This document shows positions 34,243 through 45,796 of a stretch of DNA of 64,000 bases, piece after piece. Source of the DNA: Paraphaeosphaeria minitans. Lineage: Eukaryota > Ascomycota > Dothideomycetes > Pleosporales > Didymosphaeriaceae. The stretch covers positions 3,782,001-3,846,000 of the forward strand of contig WJXW01000003.1 in the NCBI GenBank assembly GCA_015832175.1, read 5' to 3'. The translations under genes were made by a program, and so were the position numbers. The notes beneath the pieces were generated by a model. That model did no database searches. It saw only the letters and a list, made by a program, of their open reading frames with translations, and had not been told where the DNA came from. Positions within the stretch are counted from its first letter, which is position 1, and the number at the start of each line of letters is the position of its first letter.

Positions 34243-35157
34243 GGTGTTGCGCGGAGGCTTGAAGCGTCCCGAGGCCCATCACCTCGCCCCTACATGCAGT
34301 CGAGAGAGAGAAAAAGAGAGAGAAAAAGAGAGAGAAAGAAAAAGAAAACCCGCGTTTGGCCACTGGACAGCGGCAAGCGTATTCGTGACGTCCACCCAGC
34401 GGCCAGACCATGCCGAGCGCAGCAGCGCCGACGAAGATATTCAGGGCCCAGCCATCCGTGGCCTCGAAAACGCAGCCAATGCCAGTCGCCCAAAGTCCCC
34501 TCGAGCGGGCCTGACGACGAGTGTTGCCGAGAATCGGTGTCTTTGTGGTAATTCGTATCGAGAAACCCCATGGCCACCTGCTTAGTAATACATGCGGATT
34601 GCGTCAATTGCCATCCCATTGCTGCTTGCATCCCTTCCCCATCTCGTCCGTCCATGTTCATGCACCATCCTCGTCTTCGGCTCCAACAGGTCCTATTCCA
34701 CATCACTGCTCCATGCTGTAACCTCGCCGCAGCCTCTCCAATTGTCACTTCCACGCAACGGCCCATTGTCGCCGCTTCGCTTTCAACCCTCGCCGTGACG
34801 CCAAAGCTCCCACACTAACTAGACTACCTACGGTACGCGAGTAGCAACAAAGCTGCCTCCAATCGGACTTCGCCAATCGGCATTAAAAACGGCAAGTGGT
34901 AGACCATGGGACTTGTGGGTGCGAAACCTCGATCGATCAGGGCATTGACCGGAGATAAAATCGCATACCTATGCGATCCCTGGTTTGTGGAGCCACTCAC
35001 GCTCCAAGCCTCCGTCGTGAAGATCCATGGTGGCAATCCACGGATCCTTCTTTTCAGACTCTAGCCCGCCATTTACCCCATCGATCTGTTTCCTTCTTCC
35101 AAACTTGCAAGCTGAAGATCATTTTGTACATTAAATCCAACGGAAACTCTCTATGAA
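34243..35157. promoter_or_regulatory. Upstream region of the transcription factor, with GA-rich tract
   Basis: At 34299-34348 there is a GAGAGAGAAAAA run (CT-rich on the gene's strand), probably part of the factor's core promoter or leader. The rest of the spacer, up to the chorismate synthase stop, shows no gene. Confidence 0.5.
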
Positions 35158-36507
35158 CTAAACGCCGTTTTGCGTTTTCGCCACCGGTACCACGCCCTTG
35201 AGCGGCGGCAGCAGACTTCTCGCCGCTGCCCTTGACTGCTGCGCCAACACTGCATCCATGATCACCAATGCCGCCATGGACTCCACAATGGGCACTGCAC
35301 GGGGCACCACACAAGGATCGTGACGACCCTTTGCCTCCAACACGCCCTCCGCAGTGTCGTAGGTTGCCGTCTGCTGCGCCTGACCGATGGTTGCCGGGGG
35401 CTTGAAAGCAACGGTGAAGTAGATAGGCGCACCGTTGGAGATGCCTCCCTGGACACCGCCAGAGTTGTTCGTCTTCGTCGTCAGGCGTGGGCGCTGTACC
35501 GACGGGTGGCCGGTCCCTGCTGGGATGGCAGGAGCCTTGATGAAGGCGTCGTTGTGGATTGAACCAGGTACCTGGCACCCTCCGAACCCGCTGCCAATCT
35601 CGAAGCCCTTGGTCGCGGGTATGCTGAGCATGGCGTGTGCCAGCGTCGCCTCCAGCTTGTCGAAGCACGGCTCGCCCAGTCCGCTGGGGCAATTCCTGAT
35701 CACACAGGTCACGGTGCCGCCAATGCTGTCCTCCTTCTCCTTGTAGTCTGCAACGAGCGTCTCCATGCGCTTGTTAACTTCATCGTTGGGACACCGAACG
35801 GGCAGGAACTGGTCGACTTGGTCGCGGGTAATGACGTCGATGAGCTTGAGATACTCGGGGTTTGTGGCACACGTGGGATGTTCGGGTGTGGGTGGGAAGA
35901 GGAACTCGTTGCCTATCGAGTTGGTGAAGGCGACGATCTCGACGCCGTAGGCCTCGCGTAGGTACTTTTCTGCTATTGCGCCAGCAGCAACTCGTCCTGG
36001 AATCCATTAGCACCTTGCACCACGTTATCATGCGGTGCACCGCGTGGCACATACCAATCGTCTCCCTTGCACTGCTCCTCCCGCCGCCACTGCTCGCTTT
36101 GACTCCATACTTTTCCAAGTATGTCCAATCCGCATGGCTCGGTCTCGGGTAAACATCCATTGTCTGGTTGCCGTAGTCCTGCTTCCTCTGGTTTTCATTC
36201 ATGACTTTCATGCCAATCGGCGTGCCCAGCGTGATGCCAAACTCGGTTCCGGACTGGATTTCCACCCTGTCCTTCTCATTGCGCGGCGTCGTGATGGCGC
36301 TCTGTCCCGGCCGTCGTCGCGTCATCTGCGGCTGGATGTCCGCCTCGGTGAGGGCCATGCCCGGCGGGCAGCCGTCGACAATGCATCCCACCGACAGGCA
36401 GTGGGACTCGCCGTAGCTGTGCGCGAGGTCAGTCAATGGCGCGTTGCGAAGGGCTGGAGAACCATGGCGCACGTTGTAACTCTGAAATGGTTGCCAAAGG
36501 TCGACAT
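35158..36507 (-). CDS. ARO2: Chorismate synthase
   Basis: Last step of the shikimate pathway: converts 5-enolpyruvylshikimate-3-phosphate to chorismate using reduced FMN; fungal enzymes also carry flavin reductase activity. Three exons: 36507..36473, 36416..36055 and 35996..35158; the introns are 56 and 58 nt. The protein is 411 aa, the usual length. Family landmarks are [18 protein letters not shown] (signature 1 region), [39 protein letters not shown], and [20 protein letters not shown] (second signature). Near the C-terminus, [17 protein letters not shown] carries the third signature with [12 protein letters not shown]. The ATG is fixed by the conserved MSTFGxxFRVTTYGESH start, which requires the 35-base first exon. 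It ends 915 bases from the transcription-factor start. Confidence 0.97.
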
Positions 36508-36944
36508 AGCTGTGCTTTGACGTTTGGTGCGGGTCGAAGAGTCACGACTAGTCGATTATTTTATTTATGAGGGCAGCCTTGTCAAGGCGTCACTGGCTAG
36601 ACTACGTGGGCTGACTGGGCGCCGAACTCGGTGACAGGGATGGCCGCAGGGTCCATTGGCGGGGTCGAGGCCATCTACGAGTAGAGCTTTCCATCTCCTC
36701 TGCTGTTTACGGCTGCAATCTGAATACGAAACAGACAAACACCTCCAGCAATTATCTAGCTCGTCAAAGTCCATGTCACGCTTACGGGAGGCTTCACAAC
36801 CAGAAGCTCAATCTTACGCCTCTGCCACTGAATATCCTCTGAAGTACGACGTAGCATGTGTTTGGGTACACATCTTACAAAAGAGACATTAAAGATGTAT
36901 TGTGCCTATTTTTGGGTATCCGTAATGCAAGGAAGGGAATAGAA
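36508..36944. other. Short intergenic spacer
   Basis: Between the chorismate synthase start and the RhoGAP 3' end. No gene or repeat is evident. Confidence 0.5.
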
Positions 36945-39416
36945 TCAGGTTGAGTGCTTCCGCCCAGCCTCCACCAACACGCTTGCTGTGCCAGCTCTCT
37001 CCTCATACAACTGCCGCAGATCGTCCACCGAGGCCTTCTTCATGTTCAGCCTGCGAGGAATGTCAGGTGGTGCGAGACTGTGCTCTTTCTTCGACGTCTC
37101 CAAAGATGGCATTCGTTGCAGCAGCGACGGGGAGGGGGTCCTTGGCTTGGGAGCAGGAACTGGAAGCGATGTCGATTTGGACGGGGGACGGTTAGGGGTG
37201 GCGTTTGTTGGAAAGACCGGACGTGCCAGCGTGTTTATTTGTGGAGTCCGATTTGCGCTGGCTGGTAGACTTGGTCGGCGAAAGTCGTTGAAGGGGGCGG
37301 GGAATGCCGTTGAAGGCGATCCGGTGGATATGGCACTTGTCGGTGATGATCCTTGTGATGCAGTGTATGCGCCAGAGACTGCTTTACGTTTTACAGGTGG
37401 TGCTGCTCCTGCTCCTGCTCCTGCTTTTGCGATAAGGAGATTAGCCAGACCTGGCAGAGGCATAGCAGACCCTTTCAGCTCCGACGGTCTCAGAGCTCTG
37501 GTATGTGCCTCCATCTCTTCTGATGCTTTTCGTGCATGCACTTGCGCAATCACATTGTCAGCGTCATCAACCTGCTCTGCTGTCAGGGTTTTCCTTTTGG
37601 GAAGCTTGAGTTGAGGAGCATAAGAATCGCCAGAACTCGTACCGGATTTTTTCTCGTCGGGGAAGTGTGCACTGGGGATGGCCTCGTCTCGTCGCGGTGC
37701 GAATCCGTCAGTAGTAGCACCGTAGGACACAGGAGAAGCGTCTATGGGGCTGTCGGTAACAAGTGTAGAATATCGAGGGGGAATCTCAAGGGGAGGGGCG
37801 GGTTTGCGTTTTGTGGCGTTGTCGTTGTCGTTGGGAGCCCGTCCTGATGCTATGACGACACGCGGTGGCAAGGCAGGTGGCATCTCTGCTGGCTTTTCGT
37901 TATCTTGAAGGACGATTCCCGTGGACTGGTACTCGTCCCACGCCCTCCCTTCTTCTGCCCCCTTCGCCTGCTCAAGAGGATCTTCCCAATCAATCGGAGA
38001 CCGCGGCAACTCCAACGAGTCTCTGAAAGCGGCCTCATTCTCATCGCAAGCTTCCCGCAACCCTTGCGACCATAATTCAATTGCTTCTGTGAACACCCTC
38101 CTCACAATAGAGGACATCTTGGCATCTTCAAGTTGATCTGGGCCATGTAACAGAGCGGGAGCGATGCAGACCGCCAAGTTTTCCGCCGTCATCTTGTTCT
38201 GTTCCCCTCGAGCAGCGACTGCGTTCAAAGTGGGTAGTAAATGTTTGGTCAAGATCTCACGTGAGATAGCAGGGAGGAACGACCATTCCGAGGCGGGTGA
38301 GAAGAGCTCCTTGAGTCGCTCGAGGTCAGGGATATCGTCAGGGTTGCCGTAGAGCCGTTTCAGCTCACTATAACACGACTGTGGAAAGATAGGCTGACGA
38401 AGGTCTGCATACCAGGCCTTGATGAGTGCGGCAGCCATGAACGCTGAATATGCATCCCGGGCATCTATCTCGGCGATGATGTCGTCTTGATGTTCAGCAT
38501 GCGGGTATGGAGGAAGCTGCAAAAGGGCACCGTTGTCCTTCCAGATAATGTATTTTTGGCCCCGGTCATACGCCTCTTTGAGCACATCTCGGAGCTTAGA
38601 GTGTGGTGGTACGCGGAATAGTCCTTCAGCCCCGATGTTTTGCTCTGCTAGAACGAAAGCTGTTGTTTCTCGTAGCACTCGCGGTAACCGTGGTGTGCCC
38701 TGGCTGCTGATGGGCAGAGGCTGGCGAGCACCGAAAGCCCGGCGGCCGCTTGCGTACGGAGCATAAATGGTGTCGGATACCCTTCGGTCGTAAAGGTAGG
38801 TAGAGGGGAGAATCAAAAAGTCTTCGATGGGAATGTGAAGCGCAAGGTTGGTCAGGTCAGATGCTGCATGTCGTTAGTGGCAGGCACTTCAGCAGGCATA
38901 GAAATACCCACCATGGATGATCTTCCTCCTGAACTTTGGGCTAACGATCGTGGAGAAGACTTCGGTGAGGATTCTGACCCACGCCTTCTCGTGCACGATG
39001 TATAGCTTTTGTAGGCGCTTGCGCATGGCCCTCGATAAGACATGGTATGCCTGCAGGAACCAGCCCCAGCCGGGCCTATTCTTCTTTGAGGACGTGGAGC
39101 CGTCCGAGTCGCCAGCAAAGAATACGACCTCATATTCGAAACCCCTCACCAGCTCGTCCTCCTCGGGGAGTCGTGCCAACACGTACGGCAGGAGGGAATC
39201 GAAATTCTCTTCTTTCGTGTCAGGGAGAGCGGCGGCATTGAGGATATACACAGGTCTATTTTCCTGCGAAGGAATGGGCGACCGGAACAGTATCGAGGCG
39301 GCATACTTGGCGAGCTCGGGAGAGTAGTCCGGCGATTCTTGTCGGGGGGGAACGGCGGAGAGCGACTGCGACGAGCTACGCAAACGGCCGGCGATATGGG
39401 CGCGTAAACCGCTCAT
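36945..39416 (-). CDS. Sec14-like (CRAL-TRIO) plus RhoGAP protein, Ecm25-like
   Basis: Predicted GTPase-activating protein for Rho/Cdc42-type GTPases with an N-terminal lipid- or protein-binding Sec14-like domain; 807 aa. Exon 1 is 39416..38912 and exon 2 is 38863..36945; the 48-nt intron (GTGGGT..ACATGCAG) joins KIIHG to ASDLTNLALHIPIEDF. Residues about 35-195 (RPVYILNAAALPD, YEVVFFAGDSDG, WGWFLQAYHVLSRAMRKRLQKLYIVH) match CRAL-TRIO_2 of ARHGAP1/Ecm25. The RhoGAP domain (about 240-450) carries the catalytic arginine in AEGLFRVPPHSKLR, then NLAVCIAPALL. The tail of 350 residues is Pro/Ser/Lys-rich with PPALPPR, RKPAPPLEIPPR and PPSKSTSLPVPAPKPR, likely SH3-binding. Yeast Ecm25 acts in morphogenesis; a polarity role here is inference. 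Confidence 0.9.
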
Positions 39417-40104
39417 ACCTGGATAGTAGTGCTGGGTTCAAAAGGACGAGGTGTTGCAACGCTCTACACGTGCGTTTCTTGGAGGGCAGCTGAAGTGGCG
39501 GTGCGGAGAGCGATTATAAGAAACAGGCGCGACAAGGGTGCAGACGAGTAGCACAAGACTGACGTATCGGGACCAGGGATGTCCGCATCCGCACGGTCCG
39601 CACGGCGCTGGTTGTTTGTTGAAACGTCTCCTACTCTACAACAAACAATACCACAGCCGTCCGAAATGTATCGTCGCTCACCGGAGCCAGTAGTTGTATG
39701 CAATGTAAATATTATCAAGCACAGTCATTACTTCCAGGGGACAATAATCGTAAAATGCGCCCTTGCAAAGGGAAAAGATGTATTTGCTTCGCGGCGTATA
39801 TCGTACCCATCAGCTGGCGCACCTACGCCCGCTGCCATGCTATTATGCCTACTAGCCGAAGAATCCGAATTGATATCGTGAAGCCATACAAAGATGCTAT
39901 CCAAACCCAAGACAGGTACAAAAGAATGGCCCAAAACGCCGAACTAGCAAAGTTGAACGAATCCGAAGACTACGAAAAGCGCAAGGACAGAAGCATGAAA
40001 GCAAAACAATAAAACCATGAGCAGCAGAAGAAGAATAAATAGAGAGCAGCAAACGCCTTCCAGCAGGATTGTCTACCCTAGGGTAGCGCGAAACGTACCC
40101 TGCA
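39417..40104. other. Intergenic, no gene seen
   Basis: Between the RhoGAP start and the Tcp11-family stop. A plus-strand frame ending near 40012 (Lys/Glu/Asp-rich end) has no recognisable relatives and no supporting splice structure, so I leave it out. Confidence 0.45.
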
Positions 40105-43029
40105 TTACTCAGATACGCTGCCAGCAGAAGCCTCCGACTCAGAGCTGGACGTGGTGTCGACGCCCTCGGCACCAAGTCTCTCCAGTTCTTCTGCAATCTC
40201 CTCATACCATTTGCCGTGTGCCTTGCGGTCGACTTCACTGACCTTGCCCAGTTCGTCACAGATGTCACCAACGTGCGACACAAATTCTGGAAGCCCGGTC
40301 GTAGCGAGGCCTTCCGTAGCTGTGCTTGCGGCTTTGACGCGTTCGCTGGAGCTACTAGCTGACACGCGGTTGAAGATGTGTGTCTTCAAACGCTGGAACA
40401 GAACTTTCGTGACAGGATCAGAGACCCGGCCAGCGTCGGCTTGCGTAAGGAGGCGTGTGATAGTCGAGGCGAGTTGGGCGCGAGTAGAAGGTGGCATAGC
40501 GTGTGACGACTCAAGCAGCGATGAGATCTTGGCAGGCGTAGCGGGATCCTTCAGATAGCCGTCTTTGAGCGTTTCCCACATACGATTCGCTTCGTTCTTC
40601 CACTGAGAGCGAACGTCCCGCTTGAGAAGGTTCTTCGCCGTTAGCAGGATGCCACCGATGGTCGTGATGCGAAGAGCTTCTTCACGGATACGGGCAATGC
40701 GGGCTCGATCAAGCTCCAGCGTCTCGGGTAGCTCGGAATCTCTCAGTGGAGCGGTATGTATAGCGAGGTCGATCAAGCCACGAGCGTAGATCTTCTGAGG
40801 CGTAGGTCGGTTCATGGGTAGCGATTCGCTCCACGGATCCCGTCTGTCAGCTTCTGTGTGCACGTTGACGGCGGCACTTCTCCACCAACGTCGTGTACTC
40901 TTTAGCGTGATTCTGCCCTGCTCTAAATCTTCAGCGAATTCTCGCTGTTCGTACGATGGAGCTTCCTTGATCAAAACTGGAGCTGATTGCATAAGCAGGA
41001 AGTTGGAGTAGTCCAAAGAAAGGAGGTCGATGATATGAAGAAGCTCAAAAAGCTTCTCGATCATCTCGGGCAATGTTCCTTCCTCTTGTAGCTTGTCTGC
41101 CAATGCCTTGACCTCATCATCACGGAAAGGTGCACAGAGTTTGGGGAGGATGTTGGCCATGAAAGTAAAGAACTTTGCGTAGGAGAACATTCCTTGGCTA
41201 GACTGTTGGCTAATGAGGTCGGCATCCAAGGTTTCGGAGATCAAGGTGTGCATGGTGTTACCCGGCTTGAGAAGACGTAGTAGCTTTGCGCGTATGTTTT
41301 CCGCCATTGCTGCTGTCCAAACTGCTCCTTCTCCATATTCGATGCCCTGGCGCATGGCATCGCAGAGTTCGCGGTTCAGGGCATCACGGAGATCGGCGGT
41401 TGGGGATGCGTCGATGCGGTATTCTTTGTCGATGGACAGCTCATGGACGAGGATCCTGTTCGTGGGAATCGAGGTGAAGAGTTTGGAAAGAGACTGAGCC
41501 TGGTGGCCCTCAGAGGCTTCAATAACATCAGACCCCGCCAGCTGGGATGCCGCTTGCGCCTGCACCGCTGCCTGCTCCTCAGATATGGGACATGCTGGCG
41601 TGGGTGAAGCAACACGCGGACGTGCAACTTCACCGCTGGGACCTTTCTTAGGTCGCGCCCGGCGGGACTCGCGGATAGCTTTTCTGATCAGCTGTAACGC
41701 ACGATCAGGGCCTGCAAGACGCTTTATCTTGCTCAACAAGATTGCCTGGTTGTCACGTATGCCACTCTTGTATTCTTCAGCCACAACTTCTACCGTTTGG
41801 TCCTTCACACTTTGCCAGATCGCATCAAGGCTTACGAAAGATGCCACCATGGTCTCGATGAGTGCAGACGAGTCGCGTGCCTTCCACTGGTTGAAAGCTG
41901 TCATAAATGCGCCGTGCGCAAGTGCAACTGTCTCCAGACGCGTGGGTGAAGGATTGTAATAATTGAACGTCGTCAATTTGCTGAGGGCAGCTTCGAAGGC
42001 CATGATGAGATCTTTAGCCTTTTGAATAAGATCTTGTTCCTGATCACCGTCGCGACTGAGGACTTGGGCGGGGTGTCCGAGGATCAAGAAGGCGGCCAAA
42101 AAGGTTCGTACGGACGACTTGCGTGAAGTCGCATCTTCCCTGAATAGTAGCCCGAACAAGTTCATTATCTGTTCGGTGGCTGCCAGAACCTTGTGCTCAT
42201 TCAGCAAGGCCGTCACCTCCTCAAAACCATGATCGTGGACCTTGTCGATAGACAGACCAAAGGCTAGCCATGCATCAACGATGTTCTTCCTGGCTCTAGC
42301 TCTCCAGGCTGACTGGATACGCTTCGCAGCCTCTTCAGTGCTGACCACACGAGGCATGACAGGCTTCTTCGCATCGGCTGGGGGCGAGCTGGCAGTCCTT
42401 GGCCTGCGAGTGTTGCGTTTATATTCCAGTCTTCTCTTCTCGGCGTCAGCAAGCCTGTCTTCCATTTCCTGGCGTGTTCTCCGTTCTTCAGCGGCTTTGC
42501 GCTCCTTCATGTCTTCTGCGACTTTCTTCGCGCGGCGCACTTCTTCGGCGCATGCAGCAGCCACCTGTGCCAAATGTCGTTCGCGAGCTTGTTGGGCAGC
42601 CAAGGCTTTCTCTTCGATGTTTGAGTTGCGAGGCGTGGCCTTCGCCAACGCAGCACGCAATCGGACCTGCTCTGCGTGGGCCGCTCGGTCTGCCAGTCTG
42701 GCCTTGCGGGTTTCAAGGATGGAGGCACGTCGCAGATGCTGGGCTATGTGGTGGCTCTGGCAAGCGTTGCGGAAGGAACGGGTGGAGGTATGTGACTGTG
42801 TGGAGGATATAGAATTGCGACGAGACGAAGTCGCGGACGACTTCCGGCGGGTGGTCGACGGGCGATAGAAGCGGGCAGCAATGCGCGGGGGAGGAGAGAA
42901 GGGAAGGCTGCCCCCGACGCCATCTGAGAGGGTCATCTCGGCCTCTTCTGGTATGTCGTCGTTGGGAGGCATCTGCATATCGCTCAGGTCGAGCTCGGGG
43001 CGGGAGAAGGAGGCGTCCATTGCGGGCAT
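40105..43029 (-). CDS. Tcp11-family (Sok1-like) protein with IQ-like motif
   Basis: Long intronless gene for a Tcp11-domain protein; in yeast, Sok1 is linked to cAMP/PKA signalling. The family role here is inferred. I start at the ATG at 43029 (MPAMDASFSRPELDLSDM); the ATG at 43020 is equally possible, and the frame is open further upstream without homology. Length is about 974 aa. The N-terminal 120 residues are Ser/Arg-rich, followed by a charged coiled coil (about 110-225; EEVRRAKKVAEDMKERKAAE). An IQ-like calmodulin-binding helix follows (AAKRIQSAWRARARKN). The Tcp11 domain spans about residues 440-880: VHELSIDKEYRID, MRQGIEYGEGAVWTAAMAENI, RAKLLRLLKPGN, RGLIDLAIHT. The C-terminus is acidic and Ser-rich. 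Confidence 0.88.
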   Translation of the reverse strand: MPAMDASFSRPELDLSDMQMPPNDDIPEEAEMTLSDGVGGSLPFSPPPRIAARFYRPSTTRRKSSATSSRRNSISSTQSHTSTRSFRNACQSHHIAQHLRRASILETRKARLADRAAHAEQVRLRAALAKATPRNSNIEEKALAAQQARERHLAQVAAACAEEVRRAKKVAEDMKERKAAEERRTRQEMEDRLADAEKRRLEYKRNTRRPRTASSPPADAKKPVMPRVVSTEEAAKRIQSAWRARARKNIVDAWLAFGLSIDKVHDHGFEEVTALLNEHKVLAATEQIMNLFGLLFREDATSRKSSVRTFLAAFLILGHPAQVLSRDGDQEQDLIQKAKDLIMAFEAALSKLTTFNYYNPSPTRLETVALAHGAFMTAFNQWKARDSSALIETMVASFVSLDAIWQSVKDQTVEVVAEEYKSGIRDNQAILLSKIKRLAGPDRALQLIRKAIRESRRARPKKGPSGEVARPRVASPTPACPISEEQAAVQAQAASQLAGSDVIEASEGHQAQSLSKLFTSIPTNRILVHELSIDKEYRIDASPTADLRDALNRELCDAMRQGIEYGEGAVWTAAMAENIRAKLLRLLKPGNTMHTLISETLDADLISQQSSQGMFSYAKFFTFMANILPKLCAPFRDDEVKALADKLQEEGTLPEMIEKLFELLHIIDLLSLDYSNFLLMQSAPVLIKEAPSYEQREFAEDLEQGRITLKSTRRWWRSAAVNVHTEADRRDPWSESLPMNRPTPQKIYARGLIDLAIHTAPLRDSELPETLELDRARIARIREEALRITTIGGILLTAKNLLKRDVRSQWKNEANRMWETLKDGYLKDPATPAKISSLLESSHAMPPSTRAQLASTITRLLTQADAGRVSDPVTKVLFQRLKTHIFNRVSASSSSERVKAASTATEGLATTGLPEFVSHVGDICDELGKVSEVDRKAHGKWYEEIAEELERLGAEGVDTTSSSESEASAGSVSE

Positions 43030-44782
43030 GTGGATGTAGCCTCGTGGTGCGCAGCAGGCAGGTGGTCGAGTCTCGAGTCTCGCGAGTGTATCGAGTGGCT
43101 GTAGGCGCAGCGGCTCCGTGTATAATCTCAGATTGAGCGTGAAACAAAGCACGGCCGCAGCACGTCACGGAGGGTTGTCTGCGTCCGCAAGCGGTCGCGA
43201 AAGTGAGAGGCGTGAAACAGCAACGGAAGAATACGAAAGCGAGGGGCAGGATCGAGAAGACTCGTTGCGCTGCATCAGGGAGCAGGAGAAAGAGAGCGAG
43301 GGGGGCGGATTATGGTGGCTAGGGGAGGGGTCGGCTGGTCATGCCTTCCCGGCGCGAGCGAGCGAGCGCTGACTGAAGTTGGGCTGGAGCTAGTGTTGTG
43401 GATGACATGCAGCGAGAAGCGCGTCGAAGGGGATCGACAGCACTCCCGCGCAAGCCTCTCAGCCTTACGCACACGGCCTGTGACGACGACGCCAGGCTGC
43501 CTGGCTGCCTGGCTGCCTCCGTCTCACGAGTCTCTGGGGAATTCTTCTCTTCAGGGCCGTTCTGTCGCCTCCACGTCTTGTGGTAGCTTCGTCACAAGAT
43601 GTCGGCATTCCTGACGCCACATCCAATAGGTAAGCATTGCATCACTCATGCAGGTTATTGTGCACGGCCACCCGTCCGCACATTACCTCGTCGTTTCGAG
43701 ACGGGACGGGACGGCAACGTCTCATCTGCTTCGCCGGAACTACTGCCTCCTGGCAACAATTCACTCGACCTACAATAGATCCAAGGACCCAGTCGAGAGA
43801 TGACAAAGCATCCATTCGCTCGCGTCACATGAAGACCAGCCACCCGTGGACCTTCAAATGGACCAAGTACCAGAGCCCGATATGAAACGGAGAAGAGGAT
43901 TTGCTCGCCATGCTAGTTTCTATCACCATCTTATCAAATCTCGAGGTCATGATGGGTATTCGGGGCTTGTGCATCGCAACTATGCGTCCACTACTACGAT
44001 ACTCACCCTGCCTGGACGCTGAAATGGCATCCTACGGCAACGAAGGAATGCCTTACAAGGTATACAAAATGCACATGGGGACAGAAAGCGCATCCCACGC
44101 AGAACAGGAGGATATGGACAGAATGGATAGTCGAGCCCACATGCTACCTCAGCGCCCACTTGTTGCTCAAGTCAAGGACGAGACAGCCGAAGATTTCTAC
44201 GTGTGCAGGCAGGATTCAATGGATGGCGCATAGATAGCTCAACGGTTGCTACTCCGCTCTTGGGATCATGCTGATGGTTTTTGCCTGCATCTTGGAGCTT
44301 GGATGATCGATATCGGAATTGGCTCTGAAGCAGCGCCGTTCTGCAAGAAACCCCGTAGCAGGAGGCTGCAAACCATCTGCATAGCCGTCTACTAACAATA
44401 TGAGCAGTCCAAAAAGCAAACTCTGGATTATCGCATTGTCTGCTCGTGATTGTCGTAGAGCTATTGTGCTGAACATTTCGGGCTGCGTCTTGCCATCACC
44501 CACCCCCAGAAGAGCAGCCATGTCCATTTGCAAATCGATTTTACAACCCTCTTCCAAGCCATAAACCTGAACTCTCACCCAGGCTTCAACCCCCGTAAGC
44601 GTGACCATGCTGCCCACTCGTCTCATCTTCCCATGTCTCACTAAAACACGAAGGACGGACAAAGCTAGTATCTAGTCCATCACTTCGCACCCTGATTTCT
44701 CTCTCGAGCGTGCCCCCACATCCATCCCCTCTGTCCATAGAGGAAGAAGAGGTGCTCAAAGGCAAAAACAAACATCAAATTA
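43030..44782. other. Intergenic, no confident gene
   Basis: This 1.75 kb separates the Tcp11-family start from tRNA-Asn. A plus-strand frame at 43901-44233 and a minus-strand frame at 44249-44662 lack family motifs and splice support. CTGCCTGG triplication lies near 43495-43518. Confidence 0.45.
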
Positions 44783-44874
44783 CTCCCCCGCGTGGGCTCG
44801 AACCACGAACCTCCTGATCGCCGAACCGAATTGGTTTAACAGTCAGACGCGCTAGCCAATTGCGCCACGGAGGA
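44783..44874 (-). tRNA. tRNA-Asn(GTT) with an 18-nt intron
   Basis: Read on the minus strand from 44874, the sequence folds into a complete cloverleaf. The acceptor stem TCCTCCG pairs with CGGGGGA (one G-T pair), and the D stem GCGC closes around AATTGGCTA. The anticodon stem is TCTGA/TCAGG with loop CTGTTAA, giving anticodon GTT. The T arm is CGTGG-TTCGAGC-CCACG and the discriminator is G. An 18-base insert (44836..44819) sits one base 3' of the anticodon, at the canonical 37/38 intron position. The mature length is 74. CCA is not encoded, as expected for a nuclear tRNA. Confidence 0.95.
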
Positions 44875-45796
44875 TGTTGCTGCTGCTGCAGCTGTGGCAA
44901 TTTGACTTATTGATGGAAGAGGCGGCAGAAATTTGTTATCTATACACGGTGCACATTTGCGTGGGGAAACTGGGATTCGGGCGAGGGTTTGGGAAAAGAA
45001 ACTTGTGGGCGGGTGCAGGGGCTGGATGTGGGGAAGGGAAGGGAAGGATGCGTGATTGGCGACGGTAGCGAAGGAGCTTTATTGGTGTACCCAGTGCTTT
45101 GCACACCCAGGGCTAACGAAGGTCTTCAAAGGCGTCATCGCGTACACGTTTTCTGGCAATGGAAATAATCGGAAAACGGCATGTTCGTGATCACGGTGAT
45201 TGCGGTCTGCATGCTGCTGCCGTGGATCCGACGAGGATGCTCATTTGGCCTGCGCGGCAACAATTATTCGCCGCACATCAATCCGACATTGTACAGAGGG
45301 AAGTTGGGAACGGAGATGGCATGCTTGCTGCGATTTGGCTTGATCTCATATCGCACGCTGTGCACTGTGGCCTGAGTAAAGGGTGTCGGCTTCGCGATCT
45401 GTCCTGTCATGCAGTATGAACAAGTAGTCGTACTATTACATTGCTCAAGACGCGCATGTCAATCGTGTACCTCGCGTGGGAGTACGCCCGAGCAGTTACA
45501 GGAGAACCTGTGGTTCTGACTCATAGATCGCGATTGCTGATGTGGGGTCAGGACGATCATTCCGGCACACCAAACTCAAGCGCGGAGCTGCTTGCGGGTA
45601 CTCAGCCCTCAAACTGATGGATTCTACGGCCCGCAAGCTACCGATGACTGGCAAAGAGGAAGGGCTTACCTCTTGGTTGACATTGGTACCTGTTACATGG
45701 GATGAGATGCGCACGACTAGCACAAAAGCAAAGAGCACCTTTTGAACGTGACATGGCGTCAACTCTTGTTGGAATGTCCGAATCAAGCTCCATAAA
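44875..45796. other. Intergenic, no gene seen
   Basis: This holds the tRNA 5' flank and the 3' side of the Dabb gene. Small frames have no motifs. Confidence 0.5.

Noticed and set aside
43901..44233. Possible 110-residue gene upstream of tRNA-Asn
   Set aside because: No motif, no splice support, unremarkable codon pattern.
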